The notes under the pieces are model-generated. The model had not been told where the DNA came from and ran no database searches. It saw only the letters and a program-made list of their open reading frames with translations. Positions 1-8,387 of a DNA stretch of 64,000 nt are shown piece by piece. The position numbers and the translations under genes are program-made. The DNA is from Acholeplasmataceae bacterium UBA2284 (GTDB lineage: Bacteria; Bacillota_I; Bacilli_A; Acholeplasmatales; Acholeplasmataceae), in NCBI GenBank assembly GCA_002345705.1, contig DDWO01000005.1, positions 62,001 to 126,000 of the forward strand, read 5' to 3'. Position 1 is the first letter of the stretch. The number at the start of each line of letters is the position of its first letter.

Positions 1-479
1 TTTTACTATGGCTTTCCATTAGCTATGGTTTTACTAACTTTCTTTGGATATGGTTATTCTTAGATCTAGATAAGCATATTAAAGAATTTTCATTACTAAT
101 TGTGATTTGCTGGTTCTCGATTGCTTTGATTTCTCAGAACTTTGGAGATAATTTTGCTATAATCAGCATATCGAGAGGCACAGGTAGCTATCATGGAGCC
201 ATGGCCATCATATTATTGATTGGATATGTGTTTGTCATTGTGCGTAATATCATCAGTAAAAGTGATGAAAAGGTACCTGTTTTCAGACTTTTGTTTATTG
301 GGATCATCGTGCAATTCTCATGGGAAGCGGTTCTATTATTGTCTGGAATCAGACCACAAGGGTTTCAACCACTAATTATCAACTCCCTTTTAGAGACAAA
401 TCTAGGTATGCCTTATCTATTTTTCATACATAAAGGAATAACTAACCTTATGAAAAGAAAAACAAATAGTTCTGTTTAA
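1..479 (+). CDS. Membrane protein, C-terminal part (gene cut by window edge)
   Basis: The reading frame is open from base 3 without a stop, and the residues before the GTG at 102 (for example LWIWLFLDLDKHIKEF) look like genuine membrane-protein sequence. I therefore read this as the 3' end of a longer gene, not a gene starting at 102. The visible part has about four hydrophobic segments separated by short charged loops and ends in a basic tail (MKRKTNSSV), so it is an integral membrane protein. I do not recognise the family. A promoter for the next gene follows at 512-539, so this gene probably ends its own transcript. Confidence 0.6.
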   Translation, partial: LLWLSISYGFTNFLWIWLFLDLDKHIKEFSLLIVICWFSIALISQNFGDNFAIISISRGTGSYHGAMAIILLIGYVFVIVRNIISKSDEKVPVFRLLFIGIIVQFSWEAVLLLSGIRPQGFQPLIINSLLETNLGMPYLFFIHKGITNLMKRKTNSSV

Positions 480-511
480 TCTATATCATTAATAGCGGTC
501 TATCAAATCAT

Positions 512-539
512 TTGACACATCTTATAATAGTGATAAAAT
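512..539 (+). promoter_or_regulatory. Sigma-A type promoter
   Basis: A perfect -35 TTGACA (512-517), a 16-base spacer and an extended -10 TGATAAAAT (531-539) lie 33 bases before the small membrane gene at 572. The same extended -10 recurs before the gene at 17972 and, as TGATAGAAT, before 19054. Confidence 0.65.
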
Positions 540-571
540 GAATGTAAAATAGATAGTGAAAGGATTAAACT

Positions 572-853
572 ATGATTTTAAATGTATTTAATCAAATTTT
601 TACGTTTGGAATTGCGGTATTGATTGTTTTTGGAATATCTTATTTGATAGATATCTTTCTTGTAAGAATAAATAAAAAAGCTGTTTTTGTTTTACCAATC
701 ATATTCTTTTTACTAGGTCTTGTTTTCTGGATTTTAGGACTCGTTTCAGATGATTGGGGTGCTCTAGGATTTTTACTTTATGGATCATTTGCTGCAATAG
801 CATTTGTAGGCTCTCTTTTAGCAGGTTTATTGATGTGGTTCAAAAAAAAGTAG
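572..853 (+). CDS. Small three-helix membrane protein
   Basis: This 93-residue protein is almost entirely hydrophobic, with three predicted membrane helices (about residues 8-28, 37-57 and 64-88) and a basic KKK end. The start is supported by GAAAGGA nine bases upstream and by the consensus promoter at 512-539. It is a single-gene transcript ending at the hairpin at 875-904. The size and layout resemble YesK-like or other small uncharacterised membrane proteins, but no diagnostic motif is visible and no function can be assigned. Confidence 0.7.
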   Translation: MILNVFNQIFTFGIAVLIVFGISYLIDIFLVRINKKAVFVLPIIFFLLGLVFWILGLVSDDWGALGFLLYGSFAAIAFVGSLLAGLLMWFKKK

Positions 854-874
854 ATTAGAAATTAATAATATGAT

Positions 875-904
875 AAAAATCAAAATTCAAGTTTTGATTT
901 TTTT
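875..904 (+). terminator. Intrinsic terminator
   Basis: An 11-bp perfect stem (AAAAATCAAAA with TTTTGATTTTT) around a six-base loop, running into T residues, closes the 572 gene. Confidence 0.65.
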
Positions 905-963
905 ATTTATATGTGAAGTCAATATGATATAATTGTTTGGTAAAAGATAGATAAGGTGATGTC

Positions 964-2178
964 ATGAAAAGACAAAATATTATAGTTATTGGTGGCGGAG
1001 CAAGCGGGATATTAGCAGCTATTATTGCTAGAAGAAATCAAGCAAATGTCACGATTTTAGAGCGGAACATAAAAATAGGTAAAAAGATATTAGCTACCGG
1101 GAATGGTCGGTGCAATTTTACCAATGCTACTGCAACCGAAAATGATTATAATCATCCTGAATTTGTCTCAAAGGCTTTTCAAGCATTTAGCCCAGTAAAG
1201 ACTTTTGCTTTTTTTGAAGAATTAGGAATCGCACCAAAGGTTGAAGATTTGGGTAAGGCATATCCATTATCTGAACAAGCATCTAGTATTGTTGATGTCT
1301 TAGTCTATGAACTAAACCAACTTGGTGTCAAGATCGTTACTGAAGCTTATGTTAAAGAAATTAAAAAATCGAACAATTTATTTACTGTTACCCTTGATAA
1401 CGGAAATACATATACTGCAGATAAGGTTATATTAAGTACTGGTGGGAAAGCAATGCCATCATCTGGTAGCGATGGCTCTGGATATCAACTAGCAAAAACG
1501 ATTGGACATCATACAACGCACATCTTTCCTGCACTAGTCAAATTAAAGCTAGAGAGCCCTTACTTAAAGCACCTAGATGGTGTGAAGTTTCCAGGTCGAG
1601 TAGAACTTATCCATAGAAATCTAGTACTACAGGAAGAACAGGGAGATATTTTATTTACGAAATCTGGAATTAGTGGCCCAACCATACTACAATTGAGTAG
1701 AAAAGCGAATGCTTTTCTAGCTCAAAAAGAAGAAGTATGGGTTAAGGTTATTTTAGTCAATTTATTAACAAGAAAAGATGTAGAAAAGAGATTAAGCCTA
1801 TCTTTGAATAAACCAATTGATTTTAGTTTAGTTGGTTTAATACACAAGAAAATCATTCCTTCTATTTTAAAGGAAGCTGGAATTCATAATCCATCTATGC
1901 TTGTATCATCTGTTCCTAGTAAAGAAAAAAATAAACTAGTAAACCTACTCTTTGACTGGAAATTTTTAGTGAAGGAAAGTCATGGATTTGAGGATGCTCA
2001 GGTCACTGCTGGTGGTATTCAGATTAGTGAAATTGATCGGGAAACCATGGAATCAAAATTAGTAAAAGGATTGTATTTTACAGGGGAAATTATTGATATT
2101 GATGGTTTATGTGGAGGATATAATCTCCAGTGGGCATGGTCAAGTGCGTATCTAGCTGGTATGCATGCGAGCAGTTGA
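964..2178 (+). CDS. HI0933/YhiN-family FAD-dependent oxidoreductase
   Basis: This 404-residue flavoprotein belongs to the HI0933-like family (COG2081, also called the BaiN/aminoacetone oxidase group). The N-terminal Rossmann motif GGGASGILAA (about 10-19) binds the FAD ADP moiety. The family signature ILATGNGRCNFTNA (about 43-56) and the C-terminal block AGGIQISEID followed by GLYFTGEIIDIDGLCGGYNLQWAW are all present. Length is typical. The enzyme is cytosolic; the physiological substrate of the family is poorly known. It is preceded by an extended -10 (TGATATAAT, 925-933) and followed after six bases by a second flavoprotein, so the two are one operon. Confidence 0.9.
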   Translation: MKRQNIIVIGGGASGILAAIIARRNQANVTILERNIKIGKKILATGNGRCNFTNATATENDYNHPEFVSKAFQAFSPVKTFAFFEELGIAPKVEDLGKAYPLSEQASSIVDVLVYELNQLGVKIVTEAYVKEIKKSNNLFTVTLDNGNTYTADKVILSTGGKAMPSSGSDGSGYQLAKTIGHHTTHIFPALVKLKLESPYLKHLDGVKFPGRVELIHRNLVLQEEQGDILFTKSGISGPTILQLSRKANAFLAQKEEVWVKVILVNLLTRKDVEKRLSLSLNKPIDFSLVGLIHKKIIPSILKEAGIHNPSMLVSSVPSKEKNKLVNLLFDWKFLVKESHGFEDAQVTAGGIQISEIDRETMESKLVKGLYFTGEIIDIDGLCGGYNLQWAWSSAYLAGMHASS

Positions 2179-2184
2179 GGTCAT

Positions 2185-3801
2185 ATGATTAGAATAACTG
2201 ATATTAAGCTTGAATTAAATAAGGCATTGACTACTGAATCAGAAAAGGTTAGTCTAAAAAAATATATCATTGAAAACTATCGAATGCAGGATAGAGATAT
2301 ATCATCTTTGTCTATTTATAAAAAGGCAATTGATGCGAGAAAAAAGGATCATGTTCATTTTGTATATAGTGTAGATGTTGAAGTTAAAAATGAGAAATTC
2401 TTTTTAGATAAAAAAATAAAAGGGCTTAGTGAAACCCCTATTTTAGCATATCAGGATATTGAATCAGGTCTTGGCCAGCTGGATTATCCTCCGATAATTA
2501 TTGGCTTTGGTCCTTCAGGTATATTCGCTGCGCTCCTACTTGCTAGAAGAGGATATAATCCAATTGTATTAGAACGAGGATTCGATGTTGAAAAACGCTC
2601 TAAAAATGTGGATCATTTCTATGAAACTGGTGAATATAATGAAGGCTCTACCATTTTGTTTGGTGAAGGTGGAGCAGGAACATTTTCTGATGGGAAGCTA
2701 ACTACATTAATTAGTGATTTAAGATGTCGTCTTGTTTTAGAATCATTAGTTCAAGCAGGTGCACAGCCTGAAATTCTATATATTAATAAACCTCATGTAG
2801 GAACTGACATTTTAAGAGTTGTTATAAAAAAAATTAGAGAAGAAATTATTTCATTAGGTGGTCAAGTCATATTTAATGCGAAGGTCACAAGCTTTATTGT
2901 TGAAAACAACACCTTAAAAGGCGTTATTGTAAACAATCAAGATGAGATAAAGACCAATGTTTGTTTAATGGGTATAGGCCATAGCGCTAGAGACACATTT
3001 GAAGTTTTACACAAAGAAAAAGTAGACATCATCCAAAAAGCATTTTCAATAGGTGTTCGTATTGAGCATCCTCAGCAAATGATTAATGAAGCTCAATATG
3101 GGAAATTTGCATCCTCACCAAATCTTGGTGCAGCAGATTATAAGCTAAGCTATCACGCATCCAACAATAGAACCGCATACACATTTTGTATGTGTCCTGG
3201 TGGATGGGTAATGTGTGCATCCTCTGAAGAGGGAGGGGTTGTGACCAACGGAATGAGCGAAAGTAAAAGAGATTATGAGAATGCAAACGCTGCTCTACTT
3301 ATTAATGTCAATCCCGAAGACTTTGGATCAAGTGATCCATTGGCTGGAGTGGAGTTTCAAAGAGGATATGAAAGAAAAGCTTTTTTACTTGGTGGATCTA
3401 ACTATAACGCACCAATTCAACTGGTAGGTGACTTTTTAAATGATAGATTATCCACTAAAATAGGAAGAGTAAATCCCTCCTATAGACCTGGGTATAAATT
3501 TGTTAAGATGACAGATATATTTCCCTCATATATTACAGATACAATGAAGGAAGCACTATATAATTTTAATCAAAAGATTAAGGGATTTTCGATGAATGAC
3601 GCGATACTAACAGGAGTAGAGACTAGATCATCTTCTCCGATTCGAATCGTAAGAAATGAAGATCATCAATCTAATATATCTGGACTTTATCCAATGGGTG
3701 AAGGTGCTGGATATGCTGGTGGTATTATGAGCTCTGCAGTCGATGGAATTAAAACTGCTGAAAAAGTGATTTCAAAATATAAACCAAATAGAGTTAAGTA
3801 A
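2185..3801 (+). CDS. FAD-dependent dehydrogenase, COG2509 type
   Basis: This 538-residue protein has an N-terminal region of about 100 residues rich in Lys and acidic residues. An FAD-binding motif GFGPSGIFAALLLARRGY (about 107-124) follows, then the family block LFGEGGAGTFSDGKL (about 153-167). The C-terminus carries GLYPMGEGAGYAGGIMSSAVDG. This matches the large 'uncharacterized FAD-dependent dehydrogenase' family (COG2509), usually 460-540 residues. The ATG lies eight bases after GAGG, and the gap to the upstream flavoprotein stop is six bases, which implies co-transcription. The reaction is not established; a cytosolic redox role is inferred from the cofactor fold only. Confidence 0.88.
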   Translation: MIRITDIKLELNKALTTESEKVSLKKYIIENYRMQDRDISSLSIYKKAIDARKKDHVHFVYSVDVEVKNEKFFLDKKIKGLSETPILAYQDIESGLGQLDYPPIIIGFGPSGIFAALLLARRGYNPIVLERGFDVEKRSKNVDHFYETGEYNEGSTILFGEGGAGTFSDGKLTTLISDLRCRLVLESLVQAGAQPEILYINKPHVGTDILRVVIKKIREEIISLGGQVIFNAKVTSFIVENNTLKGVIVNNQDEIKTNVCLMGIGHSARDTFEVLHKEKVDIIQKAFSIGVRIEHPQQMINEAQYGKFASSPNLGAADYKLSYHASNNRTAYTFCMCPGGWVMCASSEEGGVVTNGMSESKRDYENANAALLINVNPEDFGSSDPLAGVEFQRGYERKAFLLGGSNYNAPIQLVGDFLNDRLSTKIGRVNPSYRPGYKFVKMTDIFPSYITDTMKEALYNFNQKIKGFSMNDAILTGVETRSSSPIRIVRNEDHQSNISGLYPMGEGAGYAGGIMSSAVDGIKTAEKVISKYKPNRVK

Positions 3802-3834
3802 ACATAATTCAGAAATATGAGTTATGTTTTTTTT
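3802..3834 (+). terminator. Intrinsic terminator of the flavoprotein operon
   Basis: The stem AACATAA / TTATGTT with a 14-base loop is followed by a run of eight T residues. Confidence 0.7.
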
Positions 3835-3940
3835 ATGTCTAAAATAATACATAATGAATGTTCAACGAAATCTTTTTTGTGGTATTCTATACTTAATAAT
3901 AATATGATTTACATGATATTGAGGTTGGGGAGATATCATT

Positions 3941-4456
3941 ATGAATGAAAAAGAAACTCTAAAAATCAAAAAGCCAAACATTTTCACGTTCCTTTCCATG
4001 GTCTTTTTAAATTTACTTTCTTCATTTTTACTATTTAGTTCAACGTTGATTGCATCATTATCGATGATATTTTTGTATGGTCATGATGGTGTTGCAGTAA
4101 CAACCGTAAAGGCAATTCTTGCAGGTGTATCCATTTTCTTGAAGGTATTCCCTATTCAAAAACTACTTAGAGAAATTAGACGATTTGAAGCAGAAGAGGG
4201 AGATCATGAAAAGAGACCTATACCATTATCCTTGGTTGCTATCATAGGTGTCGATGTTTCTGGGATGATTTATATCTACTATATATTAGATTCACAAGAG
4301 TTTTTCTTAACTATTTTAGGTGGATGGATTCTATTAACAATCTATCTAGCACTCATATCCTATAGAGGATTGGTTAGCTATTATCATATGTCACAAGAAG
4401 ATAATTTTGAGTCAAAAGAAGATGAAGACGATCCATATAAATATGGAAGACGCTAA
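3941..4456 (+). CDS. Four-helix membrane protein with acidic C-terminal tail
   Basis: This 171-residue protein has a short cytosolic N-terminus (KIKKPNIF). Two hydrophobic segments span about residues 14-38 and 45-68, a charged loop (REIRRFEAEEGDHEKR, about 83-98) follows, then two more segments (about 103-122 and 127-147). The tail is strongly acidic (SKEDEDDPYKYG). The Shine-Dalgarno is a G-rich TTGGGGAG ten bases before the ATG. It stands alone between terminators. I do not recognise a family. Confidence 0.72.
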   Translation: MNEKETLKIKKPNIFTFLSMVFLNLLSSFLLFSSTLIASLSMIFLYGHDGVAVTTVKAILAGVSIFLKVFPIQKLLREIRRFEAEEGDHEKRPIPLSLVAIIGVDVSGMIYIYYILDSQEFFLTILGGWILLTIYLALISYRGLVSYYHMSQEDNFESKEDEDDPYKYGRR

Positions 4457-4479
4457 AATATAAACTTACTTTAGGATAT

Positions 4480-4504
4480 AAAAAAAGGTGAGAATTAACT
4501 CACC
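4480..4504 (-). terminator. Intrinsic terminator of the C26 peptidase gene
   Basis: Read on the minus strand: GGTGAG, loop TTAATT, CTCACC, then seven T residues. It begins three bases after the stop of the gene at 4507-5163. On the plus strand the same hairpin lacks a T run and could only weakly stop the 3941 transcript. Confidence 0.8.
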
Positions 4505-4506
4505 GT

Positions 4507-5163
4507 TTATGGGATTAAATTGATGAATGTATCAAACACAATTTTTGAAATAGGGTCATTTGGAGCCATTTCAGGGTGCCATTGCACGGAAAAGATTGGT
4601 AAATCTCTATGATAAACCATCTCGATAATTCCATCCTCATGGGCTGCTATTACATCTAAAGATTCTGCTAAGACTTTGATTGCCTGATGGTGATAACTGT
4701 TGACGATAATATTTGAATCTAGTTGAATCCTATGATTTTTTTTAACATGAAGAAGATGATTGCTACTTATAGATTCGTGACCCTCCATGTGTTGGTAAAG
4801 TGTTCCACCTAAAAACACATTCAAGGATTGATGACCACGGCAAATACCTAATAAAGGCTTTTGATGTTTAACTGCATATTGAGTAACATCACGATCGATT
4901 CGATCCAGAGTATCATGAACATTTTTAGATTGCTCTAAGTCATTACTTTCACCATAGCAAGCAGGATTGATATCCCATCCACCAGTGACTAAGAAAGCGT
5001 CACATAAACCAAATATTTCATTTTGATTTGGATTATCAAGAGTAAGCATGAGCGTATTCACATGACGTTCAGTAAGTCTTTCAACATATCTTGTATTAAC
5101 AAATTGTTTCTGGACACCATGTTCATAAATTATTCTTGGTGTAATACAAACGAGCTTTGACAT
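4507..5163 (-). CDS. Gamma-glutamyl-gamma-aminobutyrate hydrolase family (peptidase C26)
   Basis: A class-I glutamine amidotransferase-like hydrolase of 218 residues. The nucleophile elbow is LLGICRGHQSLNVFLGG (catalytic Cys in GICRG), preceded by the oxyanion-strand motif LVTGGWDINP. The His-Glu of the triad is in VQWHPEM near the C-terminus. This pattern is that of PuuD-like enzymes, which cleave gamma-glutamyl amides such as gamma-Glu-GABA. I start at 5163 (MSKLVCITPR) because GGAGG lies at 5170-5174, seven bases away; an in-frame ATG at 5178 lies upstream of that site and would be a false start. No polyamine genes are adjacent, so the substrate is uncertain. Confidence 0.88.
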   Translation of the reverse strand: MSKLVCITPRIIYEHGVQKQFVNTRYVERLTERHVNTLMLTLDNPNQNEIFGLCDAFLVTGGWDINPACYGESNDLEQSKNVHDTLDRIDRDVTQYAVKHQKPLLGICRGHQSLNVFLGGTLYQHMEGHESISSNHLLHVKKNHRIQLDSNIIVNSYHHQAIKVLAESLDVIAAHEDGIIEMVYHRDLPIFSVQWHPEMAPNDPISKIVFDTFINLIP

Positions 5164-5282
5164 ATAATTCCTCCACATTGTCTACATTATAGCATGTATT
5201 TTATGAGAGAGGTATTGAGATATTTTACCAAAAATTGATTATTATAATGAATAAAAAAATAGAGAAAAGTTGAGGAAGAGAA

Positions 5283-5645
5283 ATGAATATTTTAGAAATA
5301 CTTATCGATACGTTGAATTCAAGTTTGTTTTACTATGCTTTCATCATAGGAGCAGTTTTTTTGATTGTGATTGGAGTCTTATTATTTATAGGAATAAAGA
5401 CAAAAGGAAAAGTGTTATTAATAGATCAATTATTTAAAAATAAGAAATTCGATAGAGAAAAATTACAAAGTAGATACTTAATTCAAGCAGTATATACAAC
5501 AGTTATCGGATTAGGGTTGCTTATTTTTCTTATTGTTTTGCCATACAACGGTATCATGTATTTTCTTGTCTTATTAATATTTGCACTGCTTGATCTTTTC
5601 TATGATATCTTTGCTATACGCACAGCAAGCAAGAAAGAATCTTAA
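5283..5645 (+). CDS. Small membrane protein
   Basis: This 120-residue protein has an N-terminal helix (about 18-39), a basic cytosolic segment (KNKKFDREKLQSR) and two closely spaced helices (about 68-87 and 90-109). The start has a GAGGAAGAGAA Shine-Dalgarno directly upstream. The gap to the next gene is 54 bases, so the two may share a transcript. The family is not recognised. Confidence 0.68.
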   Translation: MNILEILIDTLNSSLFYYAFIIGAVFLIVIGVLLFIGIKTKGKVLLIDQLFKNKKFDREKLQSRYLIQAVYTTVIGLGLLIFLIVLPYNGIMYFLVLLIFALLDLFYDIFAIRTASKKES

Positions 5646-5699
5646 TCAAAGAATAATAAGAAGAAAATTGAGTAATTATTGAACTTCGGGGGGCTTAAT

Positions 5700-6656
5700 A
5701 TGATCTTAAAAAGAGTTGTTACGATTTTTCTACTCTATGCATTTATATTTTTATTGATTCCATCTATAGGAGCTGAAGCGAATTCAGGTCCTCCATCGAA
5801 TCTTAGATTAACAATCGAAAATGTTGATTTTGATTACTATCTTGAAGTTTTAGTTTATCAAGAAAACCCACTATCTGCTGAACAAATCGAAGAAGCAGAA
5901 AACATCAGAAACTCATATAATGAAGATGATTATTGGTCAGGTGACTACCGCTATTCAAACGATATACCAGAGATGCTTACAACCTTTCGAGATAAAGATG
6001 GATATGTATCCTATACTCTATTTTTTTCTCATTGGGATTTGTTTGTGGAATCTGGGAAAGACAACCAAAACAACATTCAGTATACTATATGGGTAGATCC
6101 ACCAAGACAGTTTAAGTTAATGCTAATTGGTGAAAACAATCAAATCATTATATCAGAAGTCATTCAAATGGGTGAATACGATTATCGAGTAACATGGGAT
6201 CTAGAGGGTGTATCCTTGGATAACACCATTCAATACAATATAGGAACTGTTACTGGATTAACGAAGCATCCATTCTTAAGAATATCAACATATATTGACT
6301 TTTTCTTTAGGATGTTTGTCACATTGGCAATTGAATTAGGGATTCTCTATCTATTTGGATTTAGAAAAAATCAAAGTTATCTAATCGCTTTTGTAGTGAA
6401 TGTGATATCTCAATCCGTATTAACCGTAGGAACGCTATTTTCCTTCTATTTGAGTAGAAATAATATGTTTTCTGTTATTTTATATTATATCGCTGGAGAA
6501 GTCTTTATCTTTTCTAGTGAGATGATTATATATGGTGTTTTATTAAAAGAAAAACCTGTATACATTCGAGTTATTTATGGATTTGTAGCCAATTTAGTAT
6601 CGATGATTATTGGATTAATTGCTACATTACTAATATTTGATAATTTTATTGGCTAA
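5700..6656 (+). CDS. Secreted-domain membrane protein with signal sequence and four C-terminal helices
   Basis: This 318-residue protein starts with a signal-type segment (MILKRVVTIFLLYAFIFLL, cleavage probably near AEA about residue 27). An extracytoplasmic domain of about 170 residues rich in Asp, Glu, Tyr and Asn follows. Four hydrophobic helices fill the last 120 residues. I choose the ATG at 5700 because a GGGGGG tract lies seven bases upstream; the in-frame TTG at 5679 precedes that site. The layout (signal, exposed beta-rich domain, membrane bundle, G-run ribosome site) matches the proteins at 17972 and 19054, suggesting one lineage-specific family. Function unknown. Confidence 0.72.
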   Translation: MILKRVVTIFLLYAFIFLLIPSIGAEANSGPPSNLRLTIENVDFDYYLEVLVYQENPLSAEQIEEAENIRNSYNEDDYWSGDYRYSNDIPEMLTTFRDKDGYVSYTLFFSHWDLFVESGKDNQNNIQYTIWVDPPRQFKLMLIGENNQIIISEVIQMGEYDYRVTWDLEGVSLDNTIQYNIGTVTGLTKHPFLRISTYIDFFFRMFVTLAIELGILYLFGFRKNQSYLIAFVVNVISQSVLTVGTLFSFYLSRNNMFSVILYYIAGEVFIFSSEMIIYGVLLKEKPVYIRVIYGFVANLVSMIIGLIATLLIFDNFIG

Positions 6657-6826
6657 TATAATTTCGCTTTCATTAAACAATTGACTAAAAACAAGAAAAT
6701 GTGCTATTTTTCGCATCTTTTCTTTATATTTTATGATTTATAATCGTTTTTCTTGAATATACAAAGCTTTTGATACCGTTATTTTAAATAATTGATATAA
6801 TTAAATATCATGAATCAGGTGATTAT

Positions 6827-7816
6827 ATGTTAGTAGACGAGCTGACTTCACTCTATCAACGAAATAAGCTTAAAACGACTGATCTTGAAAGAGCTTTAGT
6901 TTTTTTAAGTGAGATTGAATCTGGAATAGTTCAAAATCAACTGATTTCGCTAGAATCAATTGATATGAAGAAACTTGACGATATCATTCATTATCTTGTT
7001 CAATCTAAGGAGAACACAGTCGAGCATTTTGTTATGCTTATGCGCTATTTTATTGTTGCCAAAAGAAATGACCTTTTCATACACATGACTCAATATACAG
7101 GTAGCCTAGGAGTGATACAAAGTATATTGAATAAACTTAAAAAAGTAGTAGGAGAAGAACGCTCTAGCTTAATTAGTGAACATATCCATATTGCAATCCT
7201 TGGAACACCTCTGAGTCAAATGCCAGATTATGTAGATCAATTAATCAATCTTTTCCAACTATATTTATCTGAGGACGAGATAAAAAAAGTACTTGCTGAT
7301 AATCATCATCAAATACCTAAAGAAGCATATTTAAAAGAAAAAGTTTACTATGAACAAGCAAATTCACTTGATGATTATTTAAAGGATTTACATCAAAGAA
7401 ATATTGAAGAATTAAAGAGATATCAAAGTGAAAAAAGGATATGGTATGAGCAAGAAATCAATGATCAGGTCATTGAATTTGTCAGTAATAATCAAGAAAT
7501 TCTATCCGCAGTTAGAGAAAATAATCATCTACTGATTACCAAAATACCATATGATACTAAAGCCTATCTAGAGGCTAAGACAATGAATGAGAAAAGATAT
7601 CATGCCTGTCATTGTCCATTTGTAAAATCTATTCTATTAGAGGATATCAAGCATATATCCTCATTATGGTGCCATTGTAGTGGAGGATTTACCAAATATC
7701 AATTTGATATATTATTTGATAAAGATTTAAAAATTGAATTATTGAGCTCACCACTCCAAGGTGATGAGCTATGTAGATTTTCAATATCTTTAGATGATGT
7801 AGAATATAAAGGGTAG
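6827..7816 (+). CDS. Unrecognised cytosolic protein with C-terminal Cys/His cluster
   Basis: A soluble, largely helical 329-residue protein. The last third carries closely spaced Cys and His residues: HACHCPFVKS (about 260-269) and SSLWCHCSGGFTKYQF (about 279-294). The spacing CxC ... CxC followed by an aromatic-rich strand recalls the C-terminal domain of L-2-amino-thiazoline-4-carboxylate hydrolase-like and DUF6144 proteins, but I cannot confirm this by eye. The Cys cluster may bind a metal. The stop is twelve bases before the hydrolase at 7828, so the two are co-transcribed. A candidate -10 TATAAT is at 6796-6801. Confidence 0.75.
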   Translation: MLVDELTSLYQRNKLKTTDLERALVFLSEIESGIVQNQLISLESIDMKKLDDIIHYLVQSKENTVEHFVMLMRYFIVAKRNDLFIHMTQYTGSLGVIQSILNKLKKVVGEERSSLISEHIHIAILGTPLSQMPDYVDQLINLFQLYLSEDEIKKVLADNHHQIPKEAYLKEKVYYEQANSLDDYLKDLHQRNIEELKRYQSEKRIWYEQEINDQVIEFVSNNQEILSAVRENNHLLITKIPYDTKAYLEAKTMNEKRYHACHCPFVKSILLEDIKHISSLWCHCSGGFTKYQFDILFDKDLKIELLSSPLQGDELCRFSISLDDVEYKG

Positions 7817-7827
7817 GAGGAAAAGTG

Positions 7828-8313
7828 ATGAATATTGCATTGTTAATCATTGATGTTCAAAAAGCATTTTTAGAGGATAGAAAAAACACTAAAGAATATA
7901 ATGATACATTAGCTTATATCAATGCCACATCTACAGTGTTAAGAAAAGCAGGAATGCCAGTTTTCATTATTCGAGATGTTTCAGAAGGAAATGATGAGAG
8001 CTTTAACGCTCCCGATGAATTAAAGGTAAGTGATAAAGACATCGATCTCATTAAACATTACAGCAATAGCTTTTGGAAAACAGATTTAGAAAATCAATTA
8101 AAGGAAAGAAATGTTGATTTTGTTGTTGTTTGTGGGACTGCTGCTGAACACTGCGTGCTTTCAACATATAATGGAGCAAGAGAAAGAGGGTTTAGAGGTG
8201 CTATTCTTCAAAACGGTGTTTTTGCAGATTCACCCAATGGGCTACTTGATTTATTCTATAATCGACCACTAATTTCCTATTCTGTGATTTCTTATATGTT
8301 TGAAAAGGTATAG
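7828..8313 (+). CDS. Isochorismatase-like cysteine hydrolase
   Basis: This 161-residue enzyme of the isochorismatase/nicotinamidase fold carries the family's Asp-Lys-Cys triad in the usual order. Asp is in LLIIDVQKAF near the N-terminus, Lys in IKHYSNSFWKTDL, and the nucleophile Cys in CGTAAEHCVLSTYNGA. Such enzymes hydrolyse amides or vinyl ethers; the substrate cannot be read from sequence. Start: TAGGAGG at 7814-7820 is correctly spaced for the ATG at 7828; the GTG three bases earlier is less likely. It is the second gene of a two-gene unit with the Cys-cluster protein and ends at a bidirectional terminator. Confidence 0.87.
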   Translation: MNIALLIIDVQKAFLEDRKNTKEYNDTLAYINATSTVLRKAGMPVFIIRDVSEGNDESFNAPDELKVSDKDIDLIKHYSNSFWKTDLENQLKERNVDFVVVCGTAAEHCVLSTYNGARERGFRGAILQNGVFADSPNGLLDLFYNRPLISYSVISYMFEKV

Positions 8314-8340
8314 AGCAATAAATAATATCAAAGATAAATA

Positions 8341-8382
8341 AAAAAGACGTTATTAGATAAATACATCTAGCAACGTCTTTTA
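8341..8382. terminator. Bidirectional intrinsic terminator between convergent genes
   Basis: The 10-bp stem AAAAGACGTT / AACGTCTTTT (8342-8351 and 8372-8381) has an inner TAGAT/ATCTA stem. A run of A before and T after lets it act for both the + gene ending at 8313 and the - gene ending at 8388. Confidence 0.8.
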
Positions 8383-8387
8383 TTTCA

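Noticed and set aside
102..104. GTG as start codon of the first gene
   Set aside because: The frame continues upstream to the window edge with hydrophobic protein-like sequence, so the true start is outside.
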